A stretch of DNA of 64,000 bases, from positions 248,001 to 312,000 of the forward strand of contig NZ_JBPPLZ010000001.1 of NCBI RefSeq assembly GCF_051535235.1, read 5' to 3'. A program made the position numbers and the translations under genes. Positions 1 through 8,279 of the stretch are shown here, piece by piece (the first letter of the stretch is position 1; each line of letters begins with the position of its first letter). The notes under the pieces are model-generated. The model had not been told where the DNA came from. It made no database searches and worked only from the letters and a program-made list of their open reading frames with translations. This DNA comes from Nitrobacter sp051535235. Its GTDB lineage: Bacteria > Pseudomonadota > Alphaproteobacteria > Rhizobiales > Xanthobacteraceae.

Positions 1-689
1 CGGGCCGAACGCTCGCGTTCGGCCTCGGCCCCGATCGCGTTCAGATCGCTAATGGCGTGCCCTATTCCGTCCTGGAGCGCGTGAAGCGCGTCATTGTCGC
101 GCCCGCGCGTGAGGCCCGCGAGCAATTCCTGCAGGGCGTCGGCAAGGAGGTTCAACACGCGCGCAGCATTGACGCGAATCTGGCCGTAAGCGCGCGACGG
201 CAGCACCAGAAACGACACCAGCAGCCCGGTGATAGCCCCGACGGTCACCTCCAATATGCGGTCGATGGCGGATTCGAGCGGGGACATCTGCCCCATCGTG
301 GGCAGCAGCAGCACGATGATCGCGGTCACGGTTGCAACGTTCAGACTCGGATTGATCGCGGCCAGAAAGGCCAATGGCGCAACCGCCAGTACCAGCACCG
401 CCAGCAGGGCGCTTTCGCCGGAATGCGGGATCAGGATCGCGATCGCACCGCCGTAGAACGCACCGCCGATGGTACCGATGAGGTAGTCGCGCGTCGCCTT
501 CAGTGAGCGTCCGACGCTCATCTGGGTCACGATGATGGCCGTCAGCACGGCCCACAGCGGCAACCGCAGGTGCAGCGCGATCGCGAGCGCCAGCGCGGTG
601 AAGGCGGCGGCCGTGACCCGGACGCCGAGGCCCATTTCCACCTTTCGCGACCACAGCCGCGTTGCCGTGCGTTTCAGGAATGAGGTCAT
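1..689 (-). CDS. FUSC/aromatic-acid exporter-type membrane protein (partial, C-terminus off the window)
   Basis: The open reading frame starts at ATG 689-687 and stays open to the window edge, so about 229 N-terminal residues are visible and the C-terminal end is missing. It begins MTSFLKRTATRLWSRK, followed by several hydrophobic stretches (roughly residues 24-60, 70-105, 115-130 and 140-165) separated by short charged turns. The layout, with a basic N-terminus, paired membrane helices and then a soluble helical region after a motif like LVLPSRAYGQIR, resembles the FUSC / aromatic acid exporter family of inner-membrane efflux proteins. The substrate cannot be told. Family assignment rests on pattern memory, not a search. 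The reading frame itself is well supported by alanine/leucine-rich coding usage with no stop over the whole span. Confidence 0.72.
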   Translation of the reverse strand, partial: MTSFLKRTATRLWSRKVEMGLGVRVTAAAFTALALAIALHLRLPLWAVLTAIIVTQMSVGRSLKATRDYLIGTIGGAFYGGAIAILIPHSGESALLAVLVLAVAPLAFLAAINPSLNVATVTAIIVLLLPTMGQMSPLESAIDRILEVTVGAITGLLVSFLVLPSRAYGQIRVNAARVLNLLADALQELLAGLTRGRDNDALHALQDGIGHAISDLNAIGAEAERERSA

Positions 690-946
690 GCACCGCGGGG
701 TTGGGTTAGCCAGCCGTTCCGACGTTAAAGCCGGTCGCGCATCATTCCGCAACAGGGTCGCTTGCAGGGGCGCAACCCGTCCGTTAAACGATGGCCTCGC
801 GGTCACATGTTCGTGGTAACCCGCGACGGAGCATTTCAAATCCGGACGTGTGAACCATATTCCTGATATTGCCTTGAACCTGAACTCCGTTTGGGGAACT
901 TACTCCCGTAGATCGTGTTTTATTTGTTCGCGTACGCGTTGGTGTT

Positions 947-1549
947 GTGATGCCGATTTTCCGTTATTTTCTGGTCATGGGCTGCTGTCTTCTCGGCGTG
1001 CTTTTTGCCGCCGACTGGATCTGGCCCGGCGACGCGGCTTCCGGCGGTCATCCGGTTACCGTCGCGACCGCAGGCGCGGCATCCGCAAACTTGCAGGCGA
1101 CTGGCTTGCAGTCCGTAACCTCCGACACAAAAGGCTCAGCCTCCAAGGACTTGGCGTCTAAAGATGGAGCCTTGACGGATTCGGGGTCGGCGTCGGCGGT
1201 TCTCAGCTCGATCGACGACTGGCGCCGCTCCGAGGAACGCTTCGAGCGATCGAAGCAGAATCCGCAACCCATCGTCTATCCGGACGTCGCTACGCTTGCG
1301 CCCACTCCCGATCGTCTGCAGTGGGAACGCCAACTTCGCTATCTGCCGGCCGATCATGTCTACGAAGCGCGGGCGGAAATGCCCAAGGGCATGGCCATCG
1401 AATCCCCGAAAGTGGCGGAGAAGACGGCACCGCCGCGCAAGCACGTCGCCCACGCCCGCAGCAGAGCGAGGGTCGCGGCTGAGGTGGAGCGATTGCCTCC
1501 GCGCTACGCCCGCAACAGTGCGTGGAACCCATTCGGCTTCTTCGACTGA
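947..1549 (+). CDS. Hypothetical protein with N-terminal signal/membrane anchor
   Basis: This 200-residue protein is not recognised. It starts at GTG 947 or at the adjacent ATG 950. The first 25 residues form one hydrophobic segment (FRYFLVMGCCLLGVLFAADW), so a signal anchor or uncleaved signal is likely. The middle is rich in Ala, Ser and Thr. The C-terminal third is basic and Pro-rich, with a stretch of His and Arg near residues 165-180, and it ends in NPFGFFD. No catalytic motif is visible. It stands alone between the FUSC gene (opposite strand) and a DUF1330 gene (opposite strand). It may be a secreted or periplasmic protein specific to this family of bacteria. Confidence 0.6.
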   Translation: MMPIFRYFLVMGCCLLGVLFAADWIWPGDAASGGHPVTVATAGAASANLQATGLQSVTSDTKGSASKDLASKDGALTDSGSASAVLSSIDDWRRSEERFERSKQNPQPIVYPDVATLAPTPDRLQWERQLRYLPADHVYEARAEMPKGMAIESPKVAEKTAPPRKHVAHARSRARVAAEVERLPPRYARNSAWNPFGFFD

Positions 1550-1634
1550 TCGAGGACGCGAGCCTTCGCGCGGCATCGACCCATCCGGATCCTTGCTGGC
1601 CGCCGAGTCGCGTCAGCGCACAACGCCCGCGGGA

Positions 1635-1919
1635 TCAGCCTTCGATGATGATGAAATCGGCTTCCGAATATTTCTGGCGGATCGCCTTCGCAGCCTGATA
1701 TTCGGGACTTTGATAGCACGCCTTCGCGGTGGCGAAGTCCTTGAACTCGACCACCACGTTGCGGTCGCGGGAGGTGCCTTCCATCGAATCGAACGGGCCG
1801 CCGCGCACGAGAAAGTTGGCGCCGAACTTGTCGAACGCGGGCCTGGCCGCGGCGAGATAGTCGGGATAGCGATCGCGGTCGCGGATCGAAACGCGCACGA
1901 TCCAATAGCCTTTTGCCAT
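1635..1919 (-). CDS. DUF1330 domain protein
   Basis: A 94-residue cytoplasmic protein preceded by a strong ribosome binding site (GGAGG about 8 bases before the ATG at 1919). It opens MAKGYWIVRVSIRDRDRYPD and keeps the DUF1330 signature: a Tyr-rich first strand, the segment ARPAFDKFGANFLVRGG, then NVVVEFKDFATAKACYQS and a final Asp-Phe-Ile-Ile. DUF1330 proteins are small ferredoxin-fold (dimeric alpha-beta barrel) proteins of unknown function. Length matches the family. The gene is monocistronic and convergent with the upstream hypothetical gene. Confidence 0.85.
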   Translation of the reverse strand: MAKGYWIVRVSIRDRDRYPDYLAAARPAFDKFGANFLVRGGPFDSMEGTSRDRNVVVEFKDFATAKACYQSPEYQAAKAIRQKYSEADFIIIEG

Positions 1920-2157
1920 GCTCGATCCTCCGTTTGACCCAGGTTTATCAAACCCGCCGGCCTAACGCGCTCCGACTTTATGATGGGATCCGCCGGCTTC
2001 GAACCGCGGATCGCCGACAGCCTCCTGCCGCGCGGCTTTCGACAGGCGCTGCAACGACTTCGTGAAGCCGGAACCTGACGACGTCTGGTGAACGCGGTTG
2101 TCAGCGCCGCGGCCGCGCCCGATAATCAGGCTCGATCCCCATTCCGATGGAGGCAAC

Positions 2158-2964
2158 ATGAGCTGGCTTCCCTCCAACGATCCCGAACTCGGCGACCCCC
2201 TGACATGCGACGCGCTCGAGCTCGTCATCGTTCCGCGCATCCGCGACCTCGGCGATGGATTTGCGGTGCGCCGCGCGCTGCCACACGGCAGGCGGCAGAT
2301 GGTTGGCCCCTTCATCTTCTTCGATCATTTCGGCCCGGTGCAGTTCGTCTCCGGCAAGGGCATGGACGTGCGGCCGCATCCGCACATCGGTCTCGCCACC
2401 GTCACCTACCTGTTCGACGGCAGCATCATGCACCGCGACAGCGAGGGTAACATCCAGGAAATCCAGCCCGGCGCCATGAACCTTATGACGGCGGGGCGCG
2501 GCATCGCCCATTCCGAACGCACCCCCGACGTGCAGCGCGCCAGCGGGCAGATGATGCTCGGCCTGCAAAGCTGGATCGCGCTGCCGGAGGGCAAGGAGGA
2601 AATCGCGCCCTCATTCCAGCACTACGACGCGGGCAGCCTGCCGACGGTCCAGGACAAGGGATTGCGCGCCCGGGTCATCGCCGGTCGGTCGTTCGGCGCA
2701 ACTTCGCCGGTCGAGATGGTGTCGCCGTGGTTCTACGTCGAGGTCAGCTTGAACGCCGGCATGAGCGCGCCGCTGGATGCAGATCACGAGGAGCGCGCGA
2801 TCTATATCGTCGACGGCGAGATCGAGATCGCGGGCGACCGCCACGAAGCGCCGCAGCTTCTGGTTTTCCGCCCCGGCGACCGCATCACGGTGCGGGCGAC
2901 AAGGCCCGCGCGGATGATGTTCCTCGGCGGCGACGCACTGGAGGGGCCGCGTCACATCTGGTAG
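2158..2964 (+). CDS. Pirin family protein, C-terminus cut by an in-frame amber codon
   Basis: Start at ATG 2158 is chosen because GGAGG lies just upstream (2149-2153). The 268-residue product has the pirin cupin: RPHPHIGLATVTYLFDG with metal-binding His residues, then MTAGRGIAHSER, typical of the first cupin. A second cupin lies near residues 190-260. Pirins are Fe-binding cupins; some act as quercetinases, others as transcription cofactors. The frame stops at TAG 2962-2964 right after HIW. The same frame then stays open for 37 codons to TGA 3076-3078 and reads NFVSSSKERIEQAKEDW and later FIPLPEN, which looks like the normal tail of bacterial pirins (where HIWWNF is usual). So a Trp codon TGG appears mutated to TAG. 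The product is probably a truncated but cupin-complete protein. Confidence 0.85.
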   Translation: MSWLPSNDPELGDPLTCDALELVIVPRIRDLGDGFAVRRALPHGRRQMVGPFIFFDHFGPVQFVSGKGMDVRPHPHIGLATVTYLFDGSIMHRDSEGNIQEIQPGAMNLMTAGRGIAHSERTPDVQRASGQMMLGLQSWIALPEGKEEIAPSFQHYDAGSLPTVQDKGLRARVIAGRSFGATSPVEMVSPWFYVEVSLNAGMSAPLDADHEERAIYIVDGEIEIAGDRHEAPQLLVFRPGDRITVRATRPARMMFLGGDALEGPRHIW

Positions 2965-3078
2965 AATTTCGTCTCTTCGAGCAAGGAACGCATCGAGCAG
3001 GCCAAGGAAGACTGGAAAACCGGCCGCTTCGCTGCCGTCCCGAACGAGCACGAGTTCATTCCGCTGCCGGAAAACTGA
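2962..3078 (+). pseudogene. Detached 3' end of the pirin gene
   Basis: This segment is in frame with the pirin gene and begins at its TAG stop. It encodes NFVSSSKERIEQAKEDW, then a short Gly-Arg-Phe turn, and ends FIPLPEN before TGA 3076-3078. The amphipathic Lys/Glu helix and the PLPE end are what I recall as the pirin C-terminus. With Trp in place of the stop the protein would be 306 residues, close to family length. Nothing suggests independent translation, as there is no start codon or ribosome binding site. Unless the amber codon is read through, it is untranslated remnant. Confidence 0.7.
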
Positions 3079-3084
3079 TCCTTG

Positions 3085-3166
3085 TTTTGACGCGTTTTTC
3101 TTTACGCGAACCGGTATCCATCCCCGGGTCAAGCCCGAGGACATGCTTCGCTCGAAAACGCTATAG
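3085..3166 (+). repeat. Dispersed intergenic repeat, family A copy 1
   Basis: Carries the family A core: TTTTGACGCG, then GCGAACCGGTATCCAT, then the small palindrome GGGTCAAGCCCGAGGACATG, and ends CTCGAAAACGCTATAG. It sits between the pirin remnant and the converging PfkB gene. The same core recurs at least nine more times in this window. Confidence 0.85.
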
Positions 3167-3167
3167 C

Positions 3168-4169
3168 TTACACTGGGAGGCCGTTTGCCTGCGCAAGCTC
3201 CTTCAGCGACACCTGCGGCCGCGCGCCGATGTGCTGGATCACCTCGGCCGCTGCCAGCGCGCCGAGCCGGCCGGCGTTTTCATGGCTCGCGCCTCTCACC
3301 AGTCCAAACAGGAATCCCGCCGCGAACAGGTCGCCGGCCCCTGTCGTATCGACCAGGGCGTCGATCGAGCATGCCGGCACCGCAACGACGCCGTCCGTCG
3401 TCGCGACCACGCAGCCCTTCTCGCTGCGGGTGACGACGCCGAACGCAATGTCCTTGCGCAACTGCGCCAGCGCCGCATCGAAGTCCGAGGTCTGATAGAG
3501 CGAATGCAGCTCGCTCTCGTTGGCGAAGATCAGATCGACGGCGCCGCTTCGCATTAGTTGCAGGAACTCGTCGCGGTAGCGATCGACGCAGAACGCATCC
3601 GACAGCGTCAGCGCCACCTGTCGCTTCGCCCCGTGCGCGATCTGCGACGCCTTCAGGAACGCTTCTTTCGCGGCCTTGGGATCCCACAGATACCCCTCGA
3701 GATAGAGGATCGACGCCGCGGCGACGGCCTCGGCATCGATATCCGCAGGCGACAGATCCTGCGCCGCGCCGAGATAGGTGTTCATGGTGCGCTCGCCGTC
3801 GGGCGTCACCAGAATGTAGGAGCAGCCGGTCGCCGGGCCATCGGAGGCGGGCGGCGTATCGAAGGCCACCTGCGCGGCGCGAATGTCATGCGTATACAGG
3901 CGCCCGATCTGATCGTCCTTCACCTTGCCGACATAGGCCGTGCGCGCGCCGAACCCGGCGAGACCAACGATGGTGTTGGCGGCCGATCCCCCCGACATCT
4001 CGGTGGCGGGTCCCATGTCGGCATAGATCGAGGCTGCGCGCGCCTCGTCGATCAGCGCCATGCCGCCTTTGGCCATGCCATGGGCGGCGAGAAAGCCTTC
4101 GTCGGTCCGCACCAGAACGTCGAAAATCGCATTGCCGATCCCGAGCACGTCGTATTTCGCTGAAGTCAT
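3168..4169 (-). CDS. PfkB-family sugar/nucleoside kinase, probably adenosine kinase
   Basis: A 333-residue ribokinase-fold protein. The N-terminal part has the substrate-site motif GIGNAIFDVL and later SGGSAANTIVGLAGFG (PfkB signature 1, near residues 60-75). The C-terminal part has DTTGAGDLFAAGFLFGL (signature 2), whose GAGD carries the anion hole and catalytic Asp. Proteins of this type in alphaproteobacteria are usually annotated as adenosine kinase: ATP + adenosine to AMP. The sequence does not exclude another sugar or nucleoside substrate. Start ATG 4169 gives a canonical N-terminus, although the ribosome binding site is weak. It is convergent with pirin and divergent from murJ, from which it is separated by two palindromic elements. 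Confidence 0.88.
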   Translation of the reverse strand: MTSAKYDVLGIGNAIFDVLVRTDEGFLAAHGMAKGGMALIDEARAASIYADMGPATEMSGGSAANTIVGLAGFGARTAYVGKVKDDQIGRLYTHDIRAAQVAFDTPPASDGPATGCSYILVTPDGERTMNTYLGAAQDLSPADIDAEAVAAASILYLEGYLWDPKAAKEAFLKASQIAHGAKRQVALTLSDAFCVDRYRDEFLQLMRSGAVDLIFANESELHSLYQTSDFDAALAQLRKDIAFGVVTRSEKGCVVATTDGVVAVPACSIDALVDTTGAGDLFAAGFLFGLVRGASHENAGRLGALAAAEVIQHIGARPQVSLKELAQANGLPV

Positions 4170-4279
4170 TAAGAATATCCCGTTGCGGCAATTGCGGGGA
4201 AGCGCGGAATCCGGTCAGACTCCCGCGAAATGGGGTTTGCCGCGACCTATCACGGCGTCTCCATGCCATCAAGCACGGC

Positions 4280-4355
4280 CTAGTGGTCCGATTCTAACAT
4301 TTGTATCCCGTTGCAGCAGGTGTTTTTGCAAATGTTAGAATCAAAGGACCACTAG
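4280..4355. repeat. Long inverted repeat bounded by CTAGTGG (element 1)
   Basis: The left arm (4280-4303) and right arm (4329-4355) pair as CTAGTGGTCC with GGACCACTAG and GATTCTAACATTTG with CAAATGTTAGAATC, apart from a few unpaired bases. The loop is about 25 bases. It is AT-richer than the surrounding DNA. It looks like a small palindromic, MITE-like element or REP. Confidence 0.85.
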
Positions 4356-4368
4356 CAAATATAAGTTT

Positions 4369-4445
4369 CTAGTGGAGCTTTGGATTTGACATTCGCTTCT
4401 TGCGTCGCTCCAACCGGATAGCGAATGTCAAATCCACTCCACTAG
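4369..4445. repeat. Long inverted repeat bounded by CTAGTGG (element 2)
   Basis: Left arm 4369-4397 and right arm 4420-4445 pair as CTAGTGGAG with CTCCACTAG and TGGATTTGACATTCGCT with its exact complement; three bases (CTT) are extra on the left. The outer ends match those of element 1 only 14 bases upstream, so the two form a tandem pair of related palindromes. The right end lies 12 bases before the murJ start codon. Confidence 0.85.
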
Positions 4446-4457
4446 GCCGACATCGCC

Positions 4458-6011
4458 ATGATCCGCTCCGTCCTCACCGTCTCCTCGGGCACGCTGGCCT
4501 CGCGTCTGCTCGGCTTCGCGCGCGACGCGCTGACCGCGGCGCTGCTCGGCGCCGGACCGGTCGCCGACGCATTTCTGATGGCGTTTCAGCTCATCAACGT
4601 GATCCGGCGGATGCTCGGCGAAGGCGCCCTGAATGCGGCGCTGGTGCCGGCCTGGATGCGCCTGCGCGATGGCAGCGGTCCTGCCGCGGCAGCGGCCTTC
4701 GCCGGCGCGGTGCTCGGCACCGTGAGCGCGGCCCTGATCGCGCTCAGCGTGATCGCAGCCGTCGCGATGCCGCTTCTGATGATGGTGCTGGCGCCGGGCT
4801 TTGTCGGAAGCGAAAGCCTGCAGCTTGCGGCGACGAACGCGCGGCTGATGCTGCCTTATCTTGCCTTCGCAGGCCCTGCAGCCGTCATGATCGGCCTGTT
4901 GAACGCCCGGCATCGCTTCGCGATTCCCGCCTTCGCACCGCTGATATTCAACATCGCCCTGATCCTGGTCGCCGCGGTGCTGCTGCTGTTGCATCGGGAC
5001 TCGCATTTGGCGGCACTGGTGATGGCGACGACCGTGGGCGCAGCCGGCCTGCTGCAACTCGCCGCCCTCGCGACTCCCGTCCGCCGCGACAATCTCGCAA
5101 GCCCTTTGCGCATATCTTTCGATGCCGGGATGCGGGATTTCGCCCGCAAGGCCATCCCCGGCATGATCGCGAATTCGGGACCGCAGTTGCTGATCGTGGC
5201 CGGCGCGATCGTGGCGTCGGCATCGCCGTCGGCGGTTGCGTGGCTCTACTTCGCCAACCGCCTGATCGAACTGCCGCTGGGGATGGTCGGCGTTGCCGTC
5301 GGCACCGTGCTGGTGCCGGAATTGAGCCGCGCCTTCACCAGGAACGACACCGCCGCGCTGGCCGACGCCGAGTCGCGGGGGCTCGAGCTTGCGGCGGGCC
5401 TGGCTCTGCCCGCGACGCTCGGCCTGATCGTCCTCAGCGAACCGATCGTGCGTGTTCTGTTCGAGCACGGCGCGTTCACCGCAGCCGACACCCGGGCCAC
5501 GGCGCTGGCGCTCGGCTGTCTCGCCCTCGGCCTTCCCGCCCACATCCTGATCAAGGCGCTGTCTCCCGCATTCTTCGCGCGTGGCGACACGATGACCCCG
5601 CTACTGGCGACGCTGAAGGGCATCTCGGTCGCCATCGTATCGGCGGTCGCATTGGGATGGATGTTCGGAGCTGGCGGAATAGCCGCAGCGATGGCGCTCG
5701 GCGCATGGAGCAATGCGGCAAGTCTGGCCCGGAGCGTCACCGCGACGTTCGGATTTTCCATCGACGCCGAAGCGCGCCGGCGTCTGCCGCGCATCGTATT
5801 GGCTGCATTGCTGATGGGCGGGACTTTATGGCTCGCCGCTCGATTGCTGCCGATCATGGCCGGCGGGCACACACTCTTGCAGGCGGCGTTGCTCGCGATC
5901 CTGATCGCCTTCGGCATCGCCGTCTATGGCCTCGCGCTGCTGGTCTTGCGAGTGATCGACTGGCACAGCATGCGGACCACCTTGATGCGATCCGGCGACT
6001 TGCGCCCCTAG
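4458..6011 (+). CDS. murJ: Lipid II flippase MurJ (MviN)
   Basis: A 517-residue polytopic inner-membrane protein with about 14 hydrophobic segments, the normal size and build for MurJ. The N-terminus MIRSVLTVSSGTLASRLLGF followed by ARDALTAALLGAG and VADAFLMAFQLINVIRRML, then LGEGALNAALVPAW, is the conserved MurJ opening with the Arg residues that line the lipid-binding cavity. MurJ moves lipid II from the inner to the outer face of the membrane for peptidoglycan synthesis. The start ATG 4458 has no clear ribosome binding site and directly follows a palindromic element, which may influence expression. It is followed by trpS on the same strand after a family A repeat. Confidence 0.96.
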   Translation: MIRSVLTVSSGTLASRLLGFARDALTAALLGAGPVADAFLMAFQLINVIRRMLGEGALNAALVPAWMRLRDGSGPAAAAAFAGAVLGTVSAALIALSVIAAVAMPLLMMVLAPGFVGSESLQLAATNARLMLPYLAFAGPAAVMIGLLNARHRFAIPAFAPLIFNIALILVAAVLLLLHRDSHLAALVMATTVGAAGLLQLAALATPVRRDNLASPLRISFDAGMRDFARKAIPGMIANSGPQLLIVAGAIVASASPSAVAWLYFANRLIELPLGMVGVAVGTVLVPELSRAFTRNDTAALADAESRGLELAAGLALPATLGLIVLSEPIVRVLFEHGAFTAADTRATALALGCLALGLPAHILIKALSPAFFARGDTMTPLLATLKGISVAIVSAVALGWMFGAGGIAAAMALGAWSNAASLARSVTATFGFSIDAEARRRLPRIVLAALLMGGTLWLAARLLPIMAGGHTLLQAALLAILIAFGIAVYGLALLVLRVIDWHSMRTTLMRSGDLRP

Positions 6012-6115
6012 AACCCTTCCGCTTCTGATGGAATCAGAAGCGGGGCTCTATGATTTTGATTTGACGCGTTTTCTTCCCGCCAACCGGATTCCACTTGGCC
6101 GGAAAATGCTCTAAA
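6010..6115 (+). repeat. Dispersed intergenic repeat, family A copy 2 (with palindrome)
   Basis: Begins within the murJ stop codon region with a palindrome (CCGCTTCTGAT at 6019-6029 and ATCAGAAGCGG at 6033-6043), followed by the family A core from TTGACGCGTTTTCTTC to GGAAAATGCTCTAA. The palindrome could act as a transcription-attenuating hairpin between murJ and trpS. Confidence 0.8.
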
Positions 6116-6176
6116 GCGTGGCAATGGACGACATGCGGCGCCGGCCGCGTTGAACAGGAAGAAAGCGAAGAGAGCG

Positions 6177-7217
6177 ATGACACGGGTTTTTTCGGGCGTG
6201 CAGCCGACCGGCAATCTGCATCTGGGCAATTATCTCGGCGCCATCGTCAATTTCGTGAAATTGCAGGCCGACCACGAATGCCTCTATTGCGTGGTCGACC
6301 TTCACGCCATCACCGTGCCCGTCGCGGTCTGGGGCGGGCCGGAGGAATTGCGCCGCAATACCCGCGAGGTCACCGCCGCCTTCATTGCGGCCGGCATCGA
6401 CCCGAAGCGCCATATCATCTTCAACCAGAGTCAGGTGGCGGGACACGCCGAACTGACCTGGGTGTTCAACTGCGTGGCGCGGCTCGGCTGGCTCAACCGC
6501 ATGACCCAGTTCAAGGAAAAGGCCGGCAAGGACCGCGAGAACGCCTCGGTCGGGCTTTACGATTATCCGGTGCTGATGGCGTCGGACATTCTGGTCTATC
6601 GCGCCACCCACGTTCCGGTCGGAGAGGACCAGAAACAGCACCTCGAACTCAGCCGCGACATCGCCCAGAAATTCAACAACGACTTTGCCGGATCGATCGC
6701 CGCCAACGGCTTGGAGGAAAAATTCTTTCCGCTGCCCGAGCCCGTGATCACGGGGCCCGCGACGCGCGTGATGAGCCTGCGCGACGGCACCAAGAAAATG
6801 TCGAAGTCGGACCCGTCGGATTATTCGCGCATCAACCTCACCGACGATGCCGACACCATCGCGCAAAAGATCCGCAAGGCCAAGACCGACCCGGAGCCGC
6901 TTCCGTCGGAGGAAAAGGCGCTGGAAAGCCGCCCCGAAGCCGACAACCTCGTCGGCATCTATGCGGCCTTGTCGGGCACGCCCAAATCCGAGGTGCTCGC
7001 GCAATTCGGCGGCGCGCAGTTCTCCGGCTTCAAATCCAGCCTCGTCGATCTGGCGGTCGCAAAACTGTCGCCGATCGCCGCCGAGATGAAGCGGCTGACC
7101 GGCGATCCGGCCTATGTCGACCGGATTCTGATCGAGGGCGCCGACCGCGCCCGCGCCATCGCCTCGGAAACCATGAACGCGGTGAAGGATATCGTCGGGT
7201 TTATCCGCAAGCGCTAG
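6177..7217 (+). CDS. trpS: Tryptophanyl-tRNA synthetase
   Basis: Class I aminoacyl-tRNA synthetase that charges tRNA-Trp. Start ATG 6177 gives a 346-residue protein beginning MTRVFSGVQPTGNLHLGNYL, which contains the Trp-specific P-T-G and HIGH-like HLGN motifs at the expected place; a TTG further upstream (6150) is less likely. The KMSKS loop is intact at residues 207-211 (KKMSKSDP). The GEDQ motif of TrpRS is present as VGEDQKQHLEL. The Lys-rich purine stretch just before 6177 can serve as ribosome binding site. murJ lies upstream and a UspA gene downstream. The stop codon overlaps the palindrome of a family A repeat. Confidence 0.97.
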   Translation: MTRVFSGVQPTGNLHLGNYLGAIVNFVKLQADHECLYCVVDLHAITVPVAVWGGPEELRRNTREVTAAFIAAGIDPKRHIIFNQSQVAGHAELTWVFNCVARLGWLNRMTQFKEKAGKDRENASVGLYDYPVLMASDILVYRATHVPVGEDQKQHLELSRDIAQKFNNDFAGSIAANGLEEKFFPLPEPVITGPATRVMSLRDGTKKMSKSDPSDYSRINLTDDADTIAQKIRKAKTDPEPLPSEEKALESRPEADNLVGIYAALSGTPKSEVLAQFGGAQFSGFKSSLVDLAVAKLSPIAAEMKRLTGDPAYVDRILIEGADRARAIASETMNAVKDIVGFIRKR

Positions 7218-7376
7218 AGCCCGCTTCTGACGGAATCAGAAGCGGGGCTCTATGATTTTGTTTTGACGCGTTTTCTTCACGCGAACCGGTTTCCATCCCG
7301 GGTCAAGCCCGAGGATATGCTTCGCTCGAGAACGCTGTAGATCAAGATGATCGGATCGAATCCATCCGACATCATG
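7216..7376 (+). repeat. Dispersed repeat, family A copy 3, plus adjacent small palindrome
   Basis: A near-perfect hairpin (AGAGCCCGCTTCTGA at 7216-7230 with TCAGAAGCGGGGCTCT at 7236-7251) overlaps the last bases of the trpS stop codon. The family A core follows (7258-7340, with GGTCAAGCCC palindrome). A further imperfect palindrome, ATGATCGGAT (7347-7356) with ATCCGACATCAT (7364-7375), abuts it. The remaining gap to 7565 shows no gene. Confidence 0.85.
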
Positions 7377-7564
7377 AGCGTGATCGAATCCGGTATTTCA
7401 AGGAAGCGGGATGCGGGCGGAAAACCGCTGCAAGCTTTCCCGCTTCACTATTGCATCGCCTTCCACCGCTTTCGGCTCCTGTTGATCGCTATCCCGCAAC
7501 CTGCTTGTCGGAGCGGGGCGCGCCGTGGCAGCATGGCGATGGCTGGTTCAGCACCGGGACATTC

Positions 7565-8059
7565 ATGAGCGCACACCGTCGAAGCTACGAGAGCGGCCAC
7601 AAGCCGAAATATCTGGTCGTCGTCGACGACAGCGCGGAATGGGACCGCGCCGTTTATTATGCCAGTCGGCGCGCCATTCGCGTCGGGGGCGGCATCGTGA
7701 TGCTGCGGGTGATCGAGCCGGAAGACCGCAACCAGGAATGGCTCGGCGTCGCGGAGGTGATGCGCGCCGAAGCCTATGAAGGCGCGAACGCGGCGCTCGA
7801 CCGCGCCTCCGGCCGGGCCAACGGTATCGCCGCGATCACGCCGGAACGCGTCATCCGCGAGGGTTCCTCGCTCGAACAGATTCTCGACGTCATCGACAAG
7901 GACCTCGATATTTCGATGCTGGTGCTGGCCGCCAGCGGCGGCCCCGAGGGTCCGGGTCCGATCATCACGACGCTGGCCAAAACTGCGGGCAACTTCCCGA
8001 TTCCGGTGACGATCGTGCCGGGGAGCCTGGATGACGACGCGATCGATGCGCTGTCCTAG
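7565..8059 (+). CDS. Universal stress protein (UspA family)
   Basis: Start ATG 7565 gives 164 residues. The frame is open further upstream to 7451, but that part looks non-coding. The N-terminus runs KYLVVVDDSAEWDRAVYYAS, the first beta strand with the Asp that binds nucleotide in Usp domains. The C-terminal part has LDISMLVLAASGG followed by a Gly-rich stretch and IPVTIVPG. In ATP-binding members the loop reads G-x2-G-x9-G-S/T; here it is degenerate (GGPEGPG and later KTAGNFPIPV), so ATP binding is uncertain. Single Usp domain, cytoplasmic. Usp proteins help survival under stress; the specific role is unknown. The gene stands between trpS and the Nfu gene, each separated by repeats. Confidence 0.88.
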   Translation: MSAHRRSYESGHKPKYLVVVDDSAEWDRAVYYASRRAIRVGGGIVMLRVIEPEDRNQEWLGVAEVMRAEAYEGANAALDRASGRANGIAAITPERVIREGSSLEQILDVIDKDLDISMLVLAASGGPEGPGPIITTLAKTAGNFPIPVTIVPGSLDDDAIDALS

Positions 8060-8163
8060 AGTCCTTTCACCATTTCCATGGAACCGCTGAAAGATTCCAG
8101 CTTATTGATTTGAACGCGTTTTCCTGGCGCTGACCGGTAACCCACCTGGCTGAAAATGCTCCA
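8057..8163 (+). repeat. Family A repeat, degenerate copy 4
   Basis: A decayed palindrome (AGAGTCCTTTCACC and an imperfect partner) at the stop codon of the UspA gene is followed by a divergent core: TTTGAACGCGTTTTCC, GACCGGTAACCCA and CTGAAAATGCT. The order of modules matches the better copies. Confidence 0.6.
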
Positions 8164-8279
8164 GATCGGCGTCAGGCGCCCGGGAGCCGGCGGCCCGCGC
8201 CCTTGATCGTGCTTTGGCCATGGCTATCTGCTAAGGGAACCTACGCGCCGGCCTTGAACCGGCGACGACGGAGACACCC

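Noticed and set aside
3000..3080. Independent small gene after pirin
   Set aside because: The segment is in frame with pirin and looks like its tail; no start codon or ribosome binding site.
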